From assembly GCF_039831995.1 (NCBI RefSeq), contig NZ_JBDOIO010000003.1, positions 558,001-622,000 on the forward strand: a DNA stretch of 64,000 nucleotides, written 5' to 3'. This document shows, piece after piece, positions 8,183 through 16,342 of the stretch (its first letter is position 1; each line of letters begins with the position of its first letter). The translations under genes and the position numbers were made by a program. Under the pieces are notes generated by a model. It was not told the DNA's origin, did not search any database, and worked only from the letters and a program-made list of their open reading frames with translations. The stretch is from Paenibacillus pabuli. GTDB lineage: Bacteria; Bacillota; Bacilli; Paenibacillales; Paenibacillaceae.

Positions 8183-9763
8183 ATGGCTCCACAAGTCACA
8201 GGCACACAGACGATGGTAGTCAGTCCTCATTCTTTGGCCAGCGCGGCAGGATCGCGTATTTTGCAGCAGGGAGGTAACGCCTTTGATGCCGCCGTGGCAG
8301 TGAGCGCCTGTCTTGCCGTCGTATACCCCCATATGACGGGACTGGGAGGCGATTCCTTCTGGCTGACCTATAGCACCGAAGAGAGAAAGGTCAGGGCATA
8401 TAACGCGAGTGGACGTTCGGGCAGTCGGATTACCGCGGCCTGCTTCGCCGGCGAATCAGCCATCCCGCAGCGGGGACCCCGAAGCGTCATTACCGTGCCG
8501 GGTATGGTGGACGGCTGGGATGCCATATTACAGGAATATGGCTCGAAGACGCTGGCAGAAGTGCTTGAGCCCGCGATCCGTTATGCGCTGGAAGGCTTCC
8601 CACTGTCGCCGGACCAGCATGTCAATACGGCTGAGCGTTTCGATGTGCTGGCAGCTTATCCACAGACGGCCGCCATCTATCTACCCGGAGGAAAGGTCCC
8701 GGAGCAAGGCAGCCGATTTGTGCAGTCTGCGTTGGGAAGCAGCCTGCTGCAGGTTGCGGACCACGGGAGGGACGTATTTTATTCAGGCAGTGTTGGTCAG
8801 GAGATTGTTCGCTCACTTGCGGAGCAGGGCGGTCTGCTGACACTGGAGGATTTTGCGAGACACAGAGGTGAATGGGTGGAGCCGGTCAAAGGGAGTTACC
8901 GTGGTCTTGACCTTTATCAGGTCCCGCCGAACTCACAGGGCTTTACCGGCATCATGGCGCTTCATATTCTCGAACAGTTTGATTTTGAGAGTATAGAGCA
9001 TGGTTCCTATGAGTACTATCACCTGCTTGTGGAGGCGCTGAAGCTGAGCTTCCGCGACCGCGACCGATATTTAACAGACCCACAATTTTCCTCCATCCCA
9101 CTGGACCGACTGCTGTCCAAATCCTACGCCGCGAAGCTGGCGGCCTGTATCGATATGGAGCGAGCTATGCCGATGGATACCCAGCCGGTAGGCCATGATA
9201 CGGCATATGCGGCGGTAGTAGACAGTGAGGGCAATGCCGTTTCATTTATCCAAAGCCTCTATTTTGAGTTTGGCTCGGCCGTAGTTGGGGGAGACACCGG
9301 TATTTTGCTGCAAAACCGGGGCTCGTTCTTTTCTCTTGAGCCGTCGCATGTGAACAGGCTTGAACCAGACAAAAGAACCTTTCATACCCTGATGCCGGCG
9401 ATGGCTTGCTGCAATGGGAAGCCGTATATTTTGTACGGAACCCAGGGAGGTGAAGGACAGCCGCAGACACAGACCGCGCTGCTGACCCGCATGGTGGATT
9501 ATGGCATGACCCCGCAAATCGCTGTGCATGAACCCCGCTGGGTGTGGGGAAGAACATGGGGAGAGGCAACGCAAGCATTGAGAGTGGAGGGCCGGATCGC
9601 GGCAGAAGTGCAGCAGCGTTTACGGCTGGCTGGACACGCGGTGCACATAGTTGAAGATTTTGCGGGAGTCATGGGGCATGCGCATGCCATTATGATCGAT
9701 GACAATGGCTTCCTGCTCGGGGGCACGGACCCACGCTGCGATGGTGCGGCTATTGGATGGTAA
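8183..9763 (+). CDS. Gamma-glutamyltransferase family protein (YwrD-like)
   Basis: The protein is an Ntn-hydrolase of the gamma-glutamyltranspeptidase family. The N-terminal part has the family's AGSRILQQGGNAFDAAVAV and TGLGGDSFW. The autoprocessing site is GHDTAYAAVVDSEGNAVSF, with Thr340 as predicted nucleophile after cleavage. The small subunit shows RTFHTLMPAM and YGTQGGEGQPQTQ. It has no signal peptide, as in YwrD-type cytoplasmic homologues rather than secreted Ggt. ATG 8183 is chosen because AAGGTGG (8172-8178) fits it; an in-frame TTG at 8153 lacks a site. It closes the catabolic run and may remove or transfer a gamma-glutamyl or other acyl-amide group. Involvement in the same pathway is inferred from position. 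Confidence 0.87.
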   Translation: MAPQVTGTQTMVVSPHSLASAAGSRILQQGGNAFDAAVAVSACLAVVYPHMTGLGGDSFWLTYSTEERKVRAYNASGRSGSRITAACFAGESAIPQRGPRSVITVPGMVDGWDAILQEYGSKTLAEVLEPAIRYALEGFPLSPDQHVNTAERFDVLAAYPQTAAIYLPGGKVPEQGSRFVQSALGSSLLQVADHGRDVFYSGSVGQEIVRSLAEQGGLLTLEDFARHRGEWVEPVKGSYRGLDLYQVPPNSQGFTGIMALHILEQFDFESIEHGSYEYYHLLVEALKLSFRDRDRYLTDPQFSSIPLDRLLSKSYAAKLAACIDMERAMPMDTQPVGHDTAYAAVVDSEGNAVSFIQSLYFEFGSAVVGGDTGILLQNRGSFFSLEPSHVNRLEPDKRTFHTLMPAMACCNGKPYILYGTQGGEGQPQTQTALLTRMVDYGMTPQIAVHEPRWVWGRTWGEATQALRVEGRIAAEVQQRLRLAGHAVHIVEDFAGVMGHAHAIMIDDNGFLLGGTDPRCDGAAIGW

Positions 9764-9995
9764 ATCGGACTCATTGGTTTCTTGATATGCATATTCTCCC
9801 ATTGTTGGTAGATCAAATGCATCCTGAAAAGAGTCCCATGAAGAGTAAAGCAAAATGCTGCTTGTGCTTTCGGTTGTTGTTTGGGCACGCAAGAAGGAAA
9901 AAGTATGATTCCAGTCTTATTGCTGCGTTTCCATAAGGAACGTAATAGTGGCATTATAGGAAAGTTTGTTGAGGGACAAGAACAAAGTCCCATTG

Positions 9996-10020
9996 AAGTC
10001 GCTGTTTTAGCGGCTTTTTT
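9996..10020 (+). terminator. Rho-independent terminator of the AAGTCGCT family
   Basis: AAGTCGCT (9996-10003) pairs with AGCGGCTT (10009-10016) over a short T-rich loop and runs into six T. It is preceded by a GGACAAGAAC...GTCCC segment (9974-9991). Close relatives of this hairpin occur at 34980-35004 and 41564-41585, each behind a similar segment, so it is also part of a dispersed repeat. It probably ends the catabolic transcript. Confidence 0.75.
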
Positions 10021-10031
10021 ATGTTATCAGT

Positions 10032-10074
10032 ACAAACAAAAGCGCCGCTGCAAGCGACGCCTTTGTTTGTTTTT
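10032..10074. terminator. Strong bidirectional terminator hairpin
   Basis: ACAAACAAAAGCGCCGCT (10032-10049) pairs almost perfectly with AGCGACGCCTTTGTTTGT (10053-10070) over a three-base loop, followed by TTTT. It has A-rich sequence on the left and T-rich on the right, so it could stop transcription from both sides. It separates the catabolic run from the decayed region. Confidence 0.8.
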
Positions 10075-10169
10075 CAGTATCTTGATATGTCCATATTCCC
10101 GTCCAAACAACTCAACACCGTGATCCTTGAACAATAAAGCTACAGACAGGACTGCGTATCTAATTTGTT

Positions 10170-10613
10170 TTACTCCCTTCCCATATATCGTTCCAGGTAC
10201 TCATTCAACTTTTCTATATATTTTAAATACAGCTTATTGTCATTTTGAAGACCATGACCTGAATGGGGAAACTCAATATAATCATGGGGAACATTGTTTT
10301 CTTCCAATGCGTTGATCAGATGTTTTACTGTTCCGAACGGAGCGCGATCTTATCGTATTTGCCATAGGCAGCTAGCGTTGGTACAGAATTATTATCAATC
10401 CACATAAACGGTGAAATATCTTTGACTGCTTCATCATAGATTGCTGTTCCTAACATATCTGTTGTAATCGTGTTACCAGACATCACGCTGAATAAGTTTG
10501 CTGCTGCCTCTGGATTCTGATCCAAACCGTAGGTAACCCAGTCCTCTGGATAAAAGCTGGGGGGTCCTACCATCTCAAATACCATTTTTACAGGAATAGG
10601 AGAGGTATCCGCA
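10170..10613 (-). pseudogene. Alpha/beta hydrolase remnant, frameshifted and 5'-truncated
   Basis: Read on the minus strand, the fragment PVKMVFEMVGPPSFYPEDWV...GTAIYDEAVKDISPFMWIDNN leads to SVPTLAAYGKYDKIA, the acid-residue segment of esterases and lipases. There the frame breaks (about 10345). The next frame continues with PFGTVKHLINALEENNVPHD and FPHSGHGLQND, which carries the catalytic His, and ends at the stop at 10170-10172. The nucleophile Ser region is missing because the 5' part is replaced at about 10613 by unrelated plus-strand TetR sequence. One base is inserted or lost at the frameshift. The gene is dead in this strain. Confidence 0.75.
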
Positions 10614-10616
10614 TCA

Positions 10617-10924
10617 CGGTAATTATGATGAAAAAGAGGATGTTCTGAAAGAATATCTTTATAAATTAATAGACAGTTGGTATACGGAATATCAAGAGAG
10701 TGGTGGTACATCGGAAGATGAACTTTTGGGGAGCTTTGCTGAAGGAAATACTCAAAGAACTATTTGGACCCAAACCAGAATATCCAAACTTCGGTGCTTA
10801 TGTAGCAGCTTATTTTTCATATGGATTATTCGGATGGATTGAAGAATGGTTTGCTAGAGGTATGCAGGAAACGTCAGAAGAGATGACTTTACTTCTGAAA
10901 AACCGTGATTTAAATAAAAAATAA
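10617..10924 (+). pseudogene. TetR family regulator remnant
   Basis: The start of the fragment reads YDEKEDVLKEYLYKLIDSW, the helix that follows the DNA-binding domain in TetR regulators ('FY.H..nKeeLl..'). A second frame ends with NFGAYVAAYFSYGLFGWIEE and WFARGMQETSEEMTLLL, a standard TetR C-terminal ligand domain, with a stop at 10922-10924. The two parts are joined in different frames and about 20-30 residues are missing between them. The helix-turn-helix is absent. It abuts the hydrolase remnant head to head, so both were cut by the same event or by successive deletions. Confidence 0.75.
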
Positions 10925-10968
10925 TCTCCTGAAGTTGTTGTTGGGATTTGGACATTTTGCCAGAAGCG

Positions 10969-11014
10969 AACAATCCCATTTTCTCAATCTAGATGCTGAG
11001 AAAAAGGGATTGTT
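10969..11014. terminator. Hairpin terminator between remnants
   Basis: AACAATCCC (10969-10977) pairs exactly with GGGATTGTT (11006-11014). An inner CTCA/TGAG pair extends the stem, and A/T-rich flanks lie on both sides. It can serve the TetR remnant on the plus strand and the kinase remnant on the minus strand. Confidence 0.65.
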
Positions 11015-11015
11015 G

Positions 11016-11487
11016 CTAAATCGAAGGAAGAATCACTTCAAAAGTTGTACTTGTGTCATCTGAGCTTGCAACCTGAATCTTCCCGCCATGCAGTACAACA
11101 ATCTTTTGTGCAATGCTTAAACCCAATCCATTGCCAGGGGAGGCGTGAGAAGAATCTCCTTGATAGAATTTATCGAAAATGTGTTTTTGCTGACTCGCAT
11201 CAATCCCTGGGCCATTATTGTGAATAGATATACTGACATGTTGATCCTTCGAATCCATAACGATTGTGATCTCGGAATACGAAGGCGAATATTTAATGGC
11301 ATTTCGGTGTTTTGAATTCATGCGAAAAATTATTAATAAAATCGGAACGCAGCAGTTCAAGACTACCGAGTTCTTCAGCCATGTGATTAAAACTTCGGTT
11401 CAACTTTCTTAACTCTTTTGGCCCCTTAAGGTGAATGCGGACGGAGAAATTCCCTTTGGCCAACTGGTATACTTGGTGTGTATCCAC
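11016..11487 (-). pseudogene. Sensor histidine kinase remnant (internal deletion)
   Basis: On the minus strand a HAMP-like segment (VYQLAKGNFSVRIHLKGPKE and LRKLNRSFNHMAEEL) leads to the H-box SDFINNFSHEFKTP. Immediately after this, in another frame, comes NAIKYSPSYSEI, which is the N-box region of the ATPase domain. DKFYQGDSSHASPGNGLGLS and the terminal FEVILPSI follow. About 70 residues between the phospho-His helix and the N-box are deleted and the frame is shifted at about 11300-11310. The sensor and transmembrane part is also missing. It cannot be functional. No response-regulator gene accompanies it. Confidence 0.85.
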
Positions 11488-11516
11488 CTACTCTGATAAT
11501 AGTTGATTTATCACTG

Positions 11517-11569
11517 TTTGGAAACGTTTCAAAAAATATATTGAAACGTTTCCAACTTGGTGTTATTAT
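11517..11569 (+). promoter_or_regulatory. Promoter with paired LacI-type operators for the fructan regulator
   Basis: Two copies of the palindrome GAAACGTTTC lie at 11521-11530 and 11543-11552, centre to centre 22 bases, so they sit on the same face of the helix. The second overlaps a good promoter: TTGAAA (11541-11546), 17 bases, TATTAT (11564-11569). The same pair occurs before the permease gene. Negative autoregulation by the LacI protein encoded just downstream is the simplest reading. CcpA binding is a less likely alternative because the cre consensus is not fully met. Confidence 0.8.
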
Positions 11570-11602
11570 GAATTTCATAACAAAGCTTAAGTAGGAGGTT
11601 AA

Positions 11603-12571
11603 ATGTCAAGTATTAAAGATGTGGCCAGTCTAGCTGGTGTAGCTGTTGGTACGGTTTCCCGTGTGATTAACAACTCAGGCGCAGTAAAACCTGAAACACG
11701 CAGAAAAGTAGAAAAAGCTATACAAGAGCTCAATTATTTCCCTAATGAAGTCGCTCGCAATTTCAAGATGCAGAAATCAAAGACTGTAGCATTACTACTC
11801 CCAAGTATCTGGAATCCTTTTTTTTCTGAACTGGCTTATTACATAGAAGATGAGCTAGATCAGGAAGGCTTTAAACTTATGCTGTGCAATAGCGGAGGCA
11901 AGCCAGAAAAGGAACTATATTACCTGGATATGCTGCGACAAAACAAAGTCGCCGGGATTGTCGGTATTACGTATAACGATATCGAAAGCAGTGTGAGCAA
12001 TAACATTCCGATTGTGAGTATTGACAGACACTTCAACAAAAAAATCACGTGTGTGACATCAGATAATTATGAAGGAGGACGTCTCGCTTTAAGGAAACTT
12101 GTAGAGGCAGGCGCCAAAAAACCAGCTTTTATTGGAAGCGTTACTTCTGTCTTTAGCGAAACGATGAACCGTAGAAAAGGGTTTGTTGATGAAGCACAGA
12201 AAATGAACGTTGACTATGTCATATACGAGAAGCCAGACCCCATTATCGACGATAACAGCTATTTTAACGAGTTCTTTAGTACTCATCGCGATGTAGACGG
12301 TATTTTTGCCATTACGGATCTGTTAGCCGCCAATTATATCGACAGGGCGAGCAGGCTGGGGATACGTGTTCCAGAAGATGTTAAGGTCGTCGGATATGAT
12401 GGCATCCAAGATCACCCTTATTTCCACCCCATATTATCGACTATTAGGCAACCCGTAGAGGAAATGGCACGTACAACCATTAGACTTTTATATCAAAAGT
12501 TCGAAGGCGCGGCGCTAGAAAAGGACGTATATCATCTGCCTGTGCAATTCAGACAAGGTGAGACTACGTAA
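11603..12571 (+). CDS. LacI family transcriptional regulator of the fructan locus
   Basis: The protein has 322 residues. The N-terminal helix-turn-helix reads IKDVASLAGVAVGTVSRVIN, followed by the hinge NYFPNEVARNFK and a periplasmic-binding-protein-like effector domain (VALLLPSIWNPFFSELAYYI onward, AITDLLAANYIDRA, VVGYDGIQDHPYF). It has the usual full length for LacI/CcpA-type repressors. AGGAGG at 593-598 of the 11 kb block (11593-11598) precedes ATG 11603. It lies directly upstream of the importer and GH32 genes and has paired palindromic operators in its own promoter and in the importer promoter, so it is the likely specific repressor. The inducer is probably fructose or a fructo-oligosaccharide; that is inferred from the gene neighbourhood. 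Confidence 0.9.
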   Translation: MSSIKDVASLAGVAVGTVSRVINNSGAVKPETRRKVEKAIQELNYFPNEVARNFKMQKSKTVALLLPSIWNPFFSELAYYIEDELDQEGFKLMLCNSGGKPEKELYYLDMLRQNKVAGIVGITYNDIESSVSNNIPIVSIDRHFNKKITCVTSDNYEGGRLALRKLVEAGAKKPAFIGSVTSVFSETMNRRKGFVDEAQKMNVDYVIYEKPDPIIDDNSYFNEFFSTHRDVDGIFAITDLLAANYIDRASRLGIRVPEDVKVVGYDGIQDHPYFHPILSTIRQPVEEMARTTIRLLYQKFEGAALEKDVYHLPVQFRQGETT

Positions 12572-12582
12572 CTTATATAATT

Positions 12583-12611
12583 GATCGTTAGCGAATATTT
12601 TGCTAACGATC
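12583..12611. terminator. Perfect hairpin after the LacI gene
   Basis: GATCGTTAGC (12583-12592) and GCTAACGATC (12602-12611) are exact complements with a nine-base loop. No T-run follows, so it may be an attenuating or mRNA-stabilising hairpin rather than a classical terminator. Confidence 0.5.
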
Positions 12612-12682
12612 TAAGAAATCAAAAACCAAGTCGCTTCAAATGCATGAGAAAATGGAGGAGAGGGGTTTTATTCACGTAAAAA

Positions 12683-12717
12683 TGGAAACGTTTCAATTTT
12701 TATTGGAAACGTTTCAA
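12683..12717 (+). promoter_or_regulatory. Paired LacI-type operators before the importer operon
   Basis: GAAACGTTTC occurs at 12685-12694 and 12706-12715, centre to centre 21 bases, nearly the same arrangement as at the regulator's own promoter. The sites show that the permease reading frame, which is open back to 12640, cannot be coding this far upstream in normal use. They should control the importer and the downstream GH32 genes. Confidence 0.8.
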
Positions 12718-12753
12718 TGCAGTGCTACTTCAACGAAGAGAGGGAATGCGAAG

Positions 12754-13704
12754 GTGAATTCAAAAAACTCTACTGGATACCAAACCTCACGCCAAGTGAG
12801 AAACCACATGTGGACTCGTGTCAAGCGCGACTATGAACTGTATCTGTTTCTTTTACCCATTATAATCATATATCTCGTCTTCAAGTATTACCCCATGTAT
12901 GGAGTACAAATTGCATTCAAGGACTTTTCGCCGAGCCAGGGAATTTGGGGAAGTGAATGGGTAGGACTCCAGCATTTCATTGATTTCTTTAATTCCTATA
13001 ACTTCTGGTCGATCATAACCAATACGATAACACTCAGCTTTCTATCGTTACTGTTTGGATTTCCAGTCCCGATAATCATTGCAATTATGCTGAATCAGAT
13101 GTTAGGCAAGCGTTATAAGAAATTTATCCAGACTGTGATTTATGCACCTCACTTTATTTCTACCGTTGTTCTTGTCGGTATGCTCCATGTTTTTTTATCG
13201 CCTAACAGCGGAATCGTTAACCATCTTATTACCTGGCTCGGGGGTGAGCCGGTTCTCTTTATGGCTGACGAAGGGTGGTTCCGTCCGTTGTACATCTTGT
13301 CGGGGATCTGGCAAGAGACGGGATTTGCCACGATTATTTACCTTGCTGCTCTGGCGGGCGTGAATCCCGAACTGCATGAGGCGGCAATTATGGATGGAGC
13401 AAGTAAATGGAAACGAGTTTGGTATGTGGATATTCCAAGCATTCTGCCGACGATCGTCATCTTGCTGATTCTCGCGCTCGGTAACATCATGAGTATCGGC
13501 TTTGAGAAGGCTTTTCTTATGCAAAACGATTTGAACTACGCCACTTCCAATATTCTTCCGACCTATGTTTATGAGATGGGGATTCAGAAGGCACAATACA
13601 GCTTTTCTACGGCAGTCGGACTGTTCAATTCGATCATCAATATCATCCTGATTGTCACCGTCAACCGAATTGCCAAAAGATTGACGGAAACAAGCCTTTG
13701 GTAA
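12754..13704 (+). CDS. Carbohydrate ABC transporter permease (LplB-type, CUT1)
   Basis: This protein of about 316 residues has six predicted membrane segments (LYLFLLPIIIIYLVFKYYPM is the first). The cytoplasmic EAA loop EAAIMDGASKWKRVWYVDIP contacts the ATPase. Sequence style matches LplB/YtcP-partner permeases for oligosaccharides in Bacillales. The frame is open upstream to 12640, but that part encodes the operators at 12685-12715. GTG 12754 with GAGAGGGA at 12738-12745 is therefore the better start. It forms an importer with the next permease and the lipoprotein. No ATPase gene is present, so a shared MsmX-like ATPase encoded elsewhere is expected. Likely substrate: fructo-oligosaccharides. 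Confidence 0.88.
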   Translation: MNSKNSTGYQTSRQVRNHMWTRVKRDYELYLFLLPIIIIYLVFKYYPMYGVQIAFKDFSPSQGIWGSEWVGLQHFIDFFNSYNFWSIITNTITLSFLSLLFGFPVPIIIAIMLNQMLGKRYKKFIQTVIYAPHFISTVVLVGMLHVFLSPNSGIVNHLITWLGGEPVLFMADEGWFRPLYILSGIWQETGFATIIYLAALAGVNPELHEAAIMDGASKWKRVWYVDIPSILPTIVILLILALGNIMSIGFEKAFLMQNDLNYATSNILPTYVYEMGIQKAQYSFSTAVGLFNSIINIILIVTVNRIAKRLTETSLW

Positions 13705-13717
13705 GGGGGAGCTCTCT

Positions 13718-14614
13718 TTGAATCAACTATTGAAAAGAAAAAGCCGTGGAGATGTTTGGTTTGATGTTATCAACCTAACCTTGTTGAGCGTGGTTATGCT
13801 GCTCGTTTTATTTCCGTTGTATTTTGTGTTGATTGCTTCATTCAGTGATCCCAATCATATTTACTCTGGGGATGTTTGGTTAGTTCCAAAAGGTTTTACG
13901 TTGGATGGATATGCACGAATATTTAGCGATTCATCCATTTGGATCGGGTATGCCAACTCCATTTTATATGCCGGGTTAGGAACATTGATTGGAGTAGCCG
14001 TTACCGTATTTGCTGCCTATCCGTTAGCTCGTAAAAATCTGGTGGGAAAATCCGGATTGATGTGGTTCTTGATGATCACCATGTTTTTTAGCGGCGGACT
14101 TATTCCTACGTATCTGTTGATCAAAGATCTCCATATGTTGAATACCATCTGGGCCCTTGTTATTCCTGGAGCCGGCAGTGTATTTAATGTCATCATCGTA
14201 AGGACATTTTTTCAATCATCCATCCCCGATGAACTGTGGGAGGCTGCTTCAATTGATGGTTGTTCCAACACCAGATTTTTCTGGAGTATCGTATTGCCAT
14301 TGTCAAAATCAATCATTGCCGTCATGGTTCTATACCATGTGGTAGGTTTCTGGAACGGTTTTTTCGATGCTTTGATCTATATGAACGACGAGAGCAAGTA
14401 CCCTCTGCAGTTGGTGCTTCGCAATATACTCGTCCAGAATCAGGTGAATTCCGGCATGATGATGGATGTCGAATCATATGCAGCCAAGATGCGCGTCACG
14501 GAGCTTATCAAATATGGTGTCATCATCGTTTCGAGCTTGCCGCTGCTCATTTTATATCCATTCTTACAAAAGTACTTTGTCAAAGGTGTAATGATCGGTT
14601 CGATCAAGGGCTGA
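13718..14614 (+). CDS. Carbohydrate ABC transporter permease (YtcP/LplC-type, CUT1)
   Basis: The second membrane subunit has 298 residues. A long first membrane segment (LLSVVMLLVLFPLYFVLIAS) is followed by the MalG-type periplasmic loop and the EAA loop EAASIDGCSNTRFFWSIVLP. The C-terminus FVKGVMIGSIKG is typical for this subfamily. The TTG start at 13718 has AAGGGGGAGC right upstream, and the gap to the preceding permease is 13 bases. Together with its neighbours it should import oligosaccharides from the extracellular GH32 enzyme. No other start with a better site is seen. Confidence 0.9.
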   Translation: MNQLLKRKSRGDVWFDVINLTLLSVVMLLVLFPLYFVLIASFSDPNHIYSGDVWLVPKGFTLDGYARIFSDSSIWIGYANSILYAGLGTLIGVAVTVFAAYPLARKNLVGKSGLMWFLMITMFFSGGLIPTYLLIKDLHMLNTIWALVIPGAGSVFNVIIVRTFFQSSIPDELWEAASIDGCSNTRFFWSIVLPLSKSIIAVMVLYHVVGFWNGFFDALIYMNDESKYPLQLVLRNILVQNQVNSGMMMDVESYAAKMRVTELIKYGVIIVSSLPLLILYPFLQKYFVKGVMIGSIKG

Positions 14615-14703
14615 TATGGATAGGGTACTTGAGAGGGGGGATGTACGGCAAAATCAAAGCATCTGCAAGCTTAAAGAAAACTTCTTAGGGAGGCTCATGT
14701 ACG

Positions 14704-16317
14704 ATGAAATCGGTATTTAAAGGTGCAGGTATTTTAATTCTTACGGGAGCGGTTGTCATAAGTGGATGCTCAGGAGATAACAGTGGAGCAAAGAATTCCG
14801 ATCAGGCTATCGCTTTTAACAAAACGGGTCTTCCGATTGTCGAAGACGCAATTTCTTTGAAAATGATATCCCCCAAAGCCGCATTGGCACCGGAGTACTC
14901 GCAAATGGAAATTTTTAAACGGCTTGAAGAACAAACCAACGTGAAGATTGAGTGGGAAAATATCCCGGATACCGACTTTACAGAAAAAAAGAATTTGTTA
15001 CTAGCCAGTGGCAATTTGCCGGATGCCTTTTACGGAGCGGGATTTACGGATTACGAATTAATTAATTATGGGAAAGACGGGACCATCATCCCGTTGGAAG
15101 ATTTAATTGATCAATATGCACCTAATCTGAAAGCGCTTTTAGATCGTCGACCTGATATCAAGTCTTCTATCACAGCTCCGGATGGGCATATTTACGGGTT
15201 ACCTTCTTGGGAAGAGAACAACCTTGGCACCAATCCCTTCTTTCACGTGATCAATAAAAAATGGCTCGACAAACTGGGATTAGATATGCCGCAGACCTTG
15301 GATGAATACACGGCGGCACTGGTTGCATTTAAGACCCAGGATCCCAATGGAAACGGTAAAGCCGATGAAATTCCATTAAGTTTTATGCACATGCAATGGT
15401 GCATGGATATAGCGGGTATTTTCGGAGCGTTTGGACTTCCGGATAACCTGGAGCACCGTGTTGTACGGGATGGTAAAGTCATTTTTACTGCAACCCAGCC
15501 GGAATACAAGGAAGCGCTTAAATATTTTAACGAGAAATGGTATAAACAGGGCCTCATTGACCCCGAGTCCTTCACTCAGGATGCAGCACAGTATCTGGCC
15601 AAGGGAAAAACAACGGATGAAACGCTCGGTTCTTACATCTGGTGGGAGAAGGAAGAGGTTGTGGGGACTGAACGAGGCCAGGATTACGCGTTGCTGTCAC
15701 CATTAAAAGGACCTGATGGTGACCAAACCATCGGACGGAGCAATGGAGGCGGTCCCGGTCGTGGTGCCTTTGTAATTACAAAAGAAAACCAAAATCCTGA
15801 GATTACAATGCGATGGATTGATCAGCAATATGAACCATACATGGCTGCTCAAATTCACTGGGGTCCACTGGACGTAGTCTTCGAAAAGGATGAGAGTGGA
15901 AAATTGGTAAATTTTCCGCTGCCTGAAGGAACCTCTGCTGGGGAATTCCGCCAAAAAGTGGCTCCAGGCACAGGGGGACCCGGGGTCATAACCATTGAAG
16001 ATTTCGGAAAAGTAGTGGATATGGAACCTCGAGCACAGCAGCGTGCTAAAGATTTAGAGACATACTATGATCCTTACATGGAAAAGGAAAACTATCCAAG
16101 TATCTTCTTTGAACCTGAAGAGTTGGACAAAATCAATCGAATCGAATCGGAACTCATAAAATACGTGAACACTCAACGCGGTAAATTCATTGTTGATGGC
16201 GGTGTCGATGAACAATGGGACAATTATGTGAAAACACTGGAGAAGATGGGATTGAATGAATTGATGGAAATCTATCAAAATGGGTTGGATCGTTATAATG
16301 CAACGTTAAATAAATAA
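14704..16317 (+). CDS. Extracellular solute-binding lipoprotein (LipO/YtcQ-like)
   Basis: This 537-residue family-1 binding protein has a short basic N-terminus, hydrophobic core and lipobox VISGCSG, so it is a membrane-anchored extracellular lipoprotein. Its length (over 500 residues) and the segments DGHIYGLPSWEEN, KTQDPNGNGKADEIPLSF and RGAFVITKENQNPEI match the LipO/YtcQ group of oligosaccharide binding proteins that pair with LplB/YtcP permeases. The DPNGNGKADE stretch resembles a calcium-binding loop seen in this group. AGGGAGG precedes ATG 14704. It is the ligand-recognition subunit of the fructan importer; the ligand is inferred. Confidence 0.9.
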   Translation: MKSVFKGAGILILTGAVVISGCSGDNSGAKNSDQAIAFNKTGLPIVEDAISLKMISPKAALAPEYSQMEIFKRLEEQTNVKIEWENIPDTDFTEKKNLLLASGNLPDAFYGAGFTDYELINYGKDGTIIPLEDLIDQYAPNLKALLDRRPDIKSSITAPDGHIYGLPSWEENNLGTNPFFHVINKKWLDKLGLDMPQTLDEYTAALVAFKTQDPNGNGKADEIPLSFMHMQWCMDIAGIFGAFGLPDNLEHRVVRDGKVIFTATQPEYKEALKYFNEKWYKQGLIDPESFTQDAAQYLAKGKTTDETLGSYIWWEKEEVVGTERGQDYALLSPLKGPDGDQTIGRSNGGGPGRGAFVITKENQNPEITMRWIDQQYEPYMAAQIHWGPLDVVFEKDESGKLVNFPLPEGTSAGEFRQKVAPGTGGPGVITIEDFGKVVDMEPRAQQRAKDLETYYDPYMEKENYPSIFFEPEELDKINRIESELIKYVNTQRGKFIVDGGVDEQWDNYVKTLEKMGLNELMEIYQNGLDRYNATLNK

Positions 16318-16342
16318 CTTAAATGATAGGTGGAGAGAAGCC

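Noticed and set aside
9764..9960. Protein-like minus-strand scrap (SWDSFQDAFDLPTMGEYAYQ) at about 9780-9860
   Set aside because: It looks like part of a lost gene, but it is too short, runs into the gamma-glutamyltransferase gene, and I could not assign a family or boundaries.
9881..10315. Plus-strand frames at 9881-10123 and 10127-10315
   Set aside because: They run through terminator hairpins or antisense to the hydrolase remnant, with no ribosome binding site and non-protein-like composition.
11521..12715. Interpreting GAAACGTTTC pairs as CcpA cre sites
   Set aside because: The usual C near the 3' end of the cre consensus is missing, and the paired arrangement next to a LacI gene is better explained by the local regulator.
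12640..12753. Upstream extension of the first fructan permease to ATG 12640
   Set aside because: The extension would translate through both GAAACGTTTC operators and adds a hydrophilic stretch not typical for LplB-type permeases; GTG 12754 has a better ribosome binding site.
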